Origin: Bacillota bacterium
GTDB lineage: Bacteria > Bacillota > Bacilli > Alicyclobacillales > Alicyclobacillaceae
Direction of reading: 5' to 3'
Assembly: GCA_021816665.1 (NCBI GenBank)
Contig: JAKAXI010000157.1
Location: 1 to 5,677 of the forward strand
DNA: 5,677 bases
The translations under genes and the position numbers were made by a program. The notes below the pieces were generated by a model. It ran no database searches, had not been told where the DNA came from, and worked only from the letters and a program-made list of their open reading frames with translations. The stretch's first letter is position 1; each line of letters begins with the position of its first letter. Shown in pieces: positions 5,417 through 5,677 of this stretch.

Positions 5417-5614
5417 TTAGTCCGGTTCCTCGACAGTCCAAAACCGGCTGTATTGTTCGATGATCACGTCTTTGCCTAAACTCACGCTCGGGCGCGGGTT
5501 GTTGATCGTAAACGGAATGACCAAGCGGCCGCATGTCGGGCAATTCCAAGGGCGGTTGAACTCTGCACTGGAGTACGCTGGCTCGTTGCAGTGTGGACAA
5601 ATAGCCGATGGCAT
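5417..5614 (-). CDS. Small zinc-ribbon protein
   Basis: Protein of 65 residues with two Cys-x-x-Cys knuckles, CPHC (Cys6, Cys9) and CPTC followed by Gly (Cys25, Cys28), 15 residues apart, which is a typical zinc-ribbon arrangement. The rest, with VIPFTINNPRPSVSLGKD and an acidic end VEEPD, has no motif I recognise. No signal peptide or membrane segment, so probably cytosolic. The partner (nucleic acid or protein) cannot be told. The start is ATG at 5614: GAGGGGG (5621-5627) lies 6 nt upstream. The frame opens earlier, at 5656, but that ATG has poor spacing to its AGGG and would lie upstream of the predicted transcription start near 5636. The Lys/Met/Glu-rich 14-residue extension is therefore probably not translated. 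It converges on the membrane-protein gene and shares its terminator. Confidence 0.72.
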   Translation of the reverse strand: MPSAICPHCNEPAYSSAEFNRPWNCPTCGRLVIPFTINNPRPSVSLGKDVIIEQYSRFWTVEEPD

Positions 5615-5620
5615 AGACAG

Positions 5621-5627
5621 CCCCCTC
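5621..5627 (-). promoter_or_regulatory. Ribosome binding site deciding the start of the zinc-ribbon gene
   Basis: GAGGGGG on the minus strand, 6 nt before the ATG at 5614. It is the best such site before any of the four in-frame ATG codons. Confidence 0.7.
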
Positions 5628-5642
5628 AGTTCCATTTCCTTC

Positions 5643-5671
5643 ATTTTCTTCTTCATTCCCTACCACGTCAA
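5643..5671 (-). promoter_or_regulatory. Candidate sigma-A promoter of the zinc-ribbon gene
   Basis: TTGACG (5671-5666, 5 of 6 to consensus), a 17-nt spacer, then GAAAAT (5648-5643, 4 of 6). Transcription would start near 5636, leaving a leader of about 22 nt that holds the ribosome site. Confidence 0.45.
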
Positions 5672-5677
5672 TCCGAA

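Overview
The window looks like a chromosomal segment of a GC-rich, endospore-forming member of the Bacillota, possibly an Alicyclobacillaceae-type organism. This rests on the gene order acpS - nnr - ydcC-like lipoprotein - alr, which matches the acpS/ydcC/alr neighbourhood of Bacillus. Strong GGAGG-type ribosome binding sites and frequent GTG/TTG starts fit the same group. The genus is an inference. No mobile element, CRISPR array, tRNA or rRNA was seen.

Left two thirds (1-4031, all on the minus strand): a housekeeping operon read from right to left. It runs holo-ACP synthase (acpS, 4031-3612), bifunctional NAD(P)HX epimerase/dehydratase (nnr, 3561-2098), a LolA-fold lipoprotein of the YdcC sporulation family (2066-1062), and alanine racemase (alr, 865 to beyond the left edge). 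Gaps are 50, 31 and 196 nt. The 196-nt gap before alr holds a large nested GC-rich hairpin and a second small hairpin, neither with a U-tract, so alr expression may be set apart from the upstream genes. The genes join fatty-acid carrier activation, metabolite repair, an envelope lipoprotein and D-alanine supply for peptidoglycan. A sigma-A-like promoter whose -35 overlaps an exact Spo0A-box heptamer lies upstream of acpS.

Right third (4223-5677): a minus-strand gene for a protein with two tandem DUF190 (PII-like) domains. It is divergent from a small two-helix membrane protein (5114-5320, +). That gene converges on a 65-residue zinc-ribbon protein (5614-5417, -), and the two share a strong bidirectional terminator (5326-5383). 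These three genes have no assigned role. The tandem DUF190 protein without a visible crcB partner, next to an unknown membrane hairpin protein, is the least explained part of the window.

Several starts were moved inward from the longest open frame because of clear Shine-Dalgarno sequences (nnr, lipoprotein, acpS, zinc-ribbon protein, membrane protein). No system that is clearly new was found; the novelty candidates are modest and are listed with tests.
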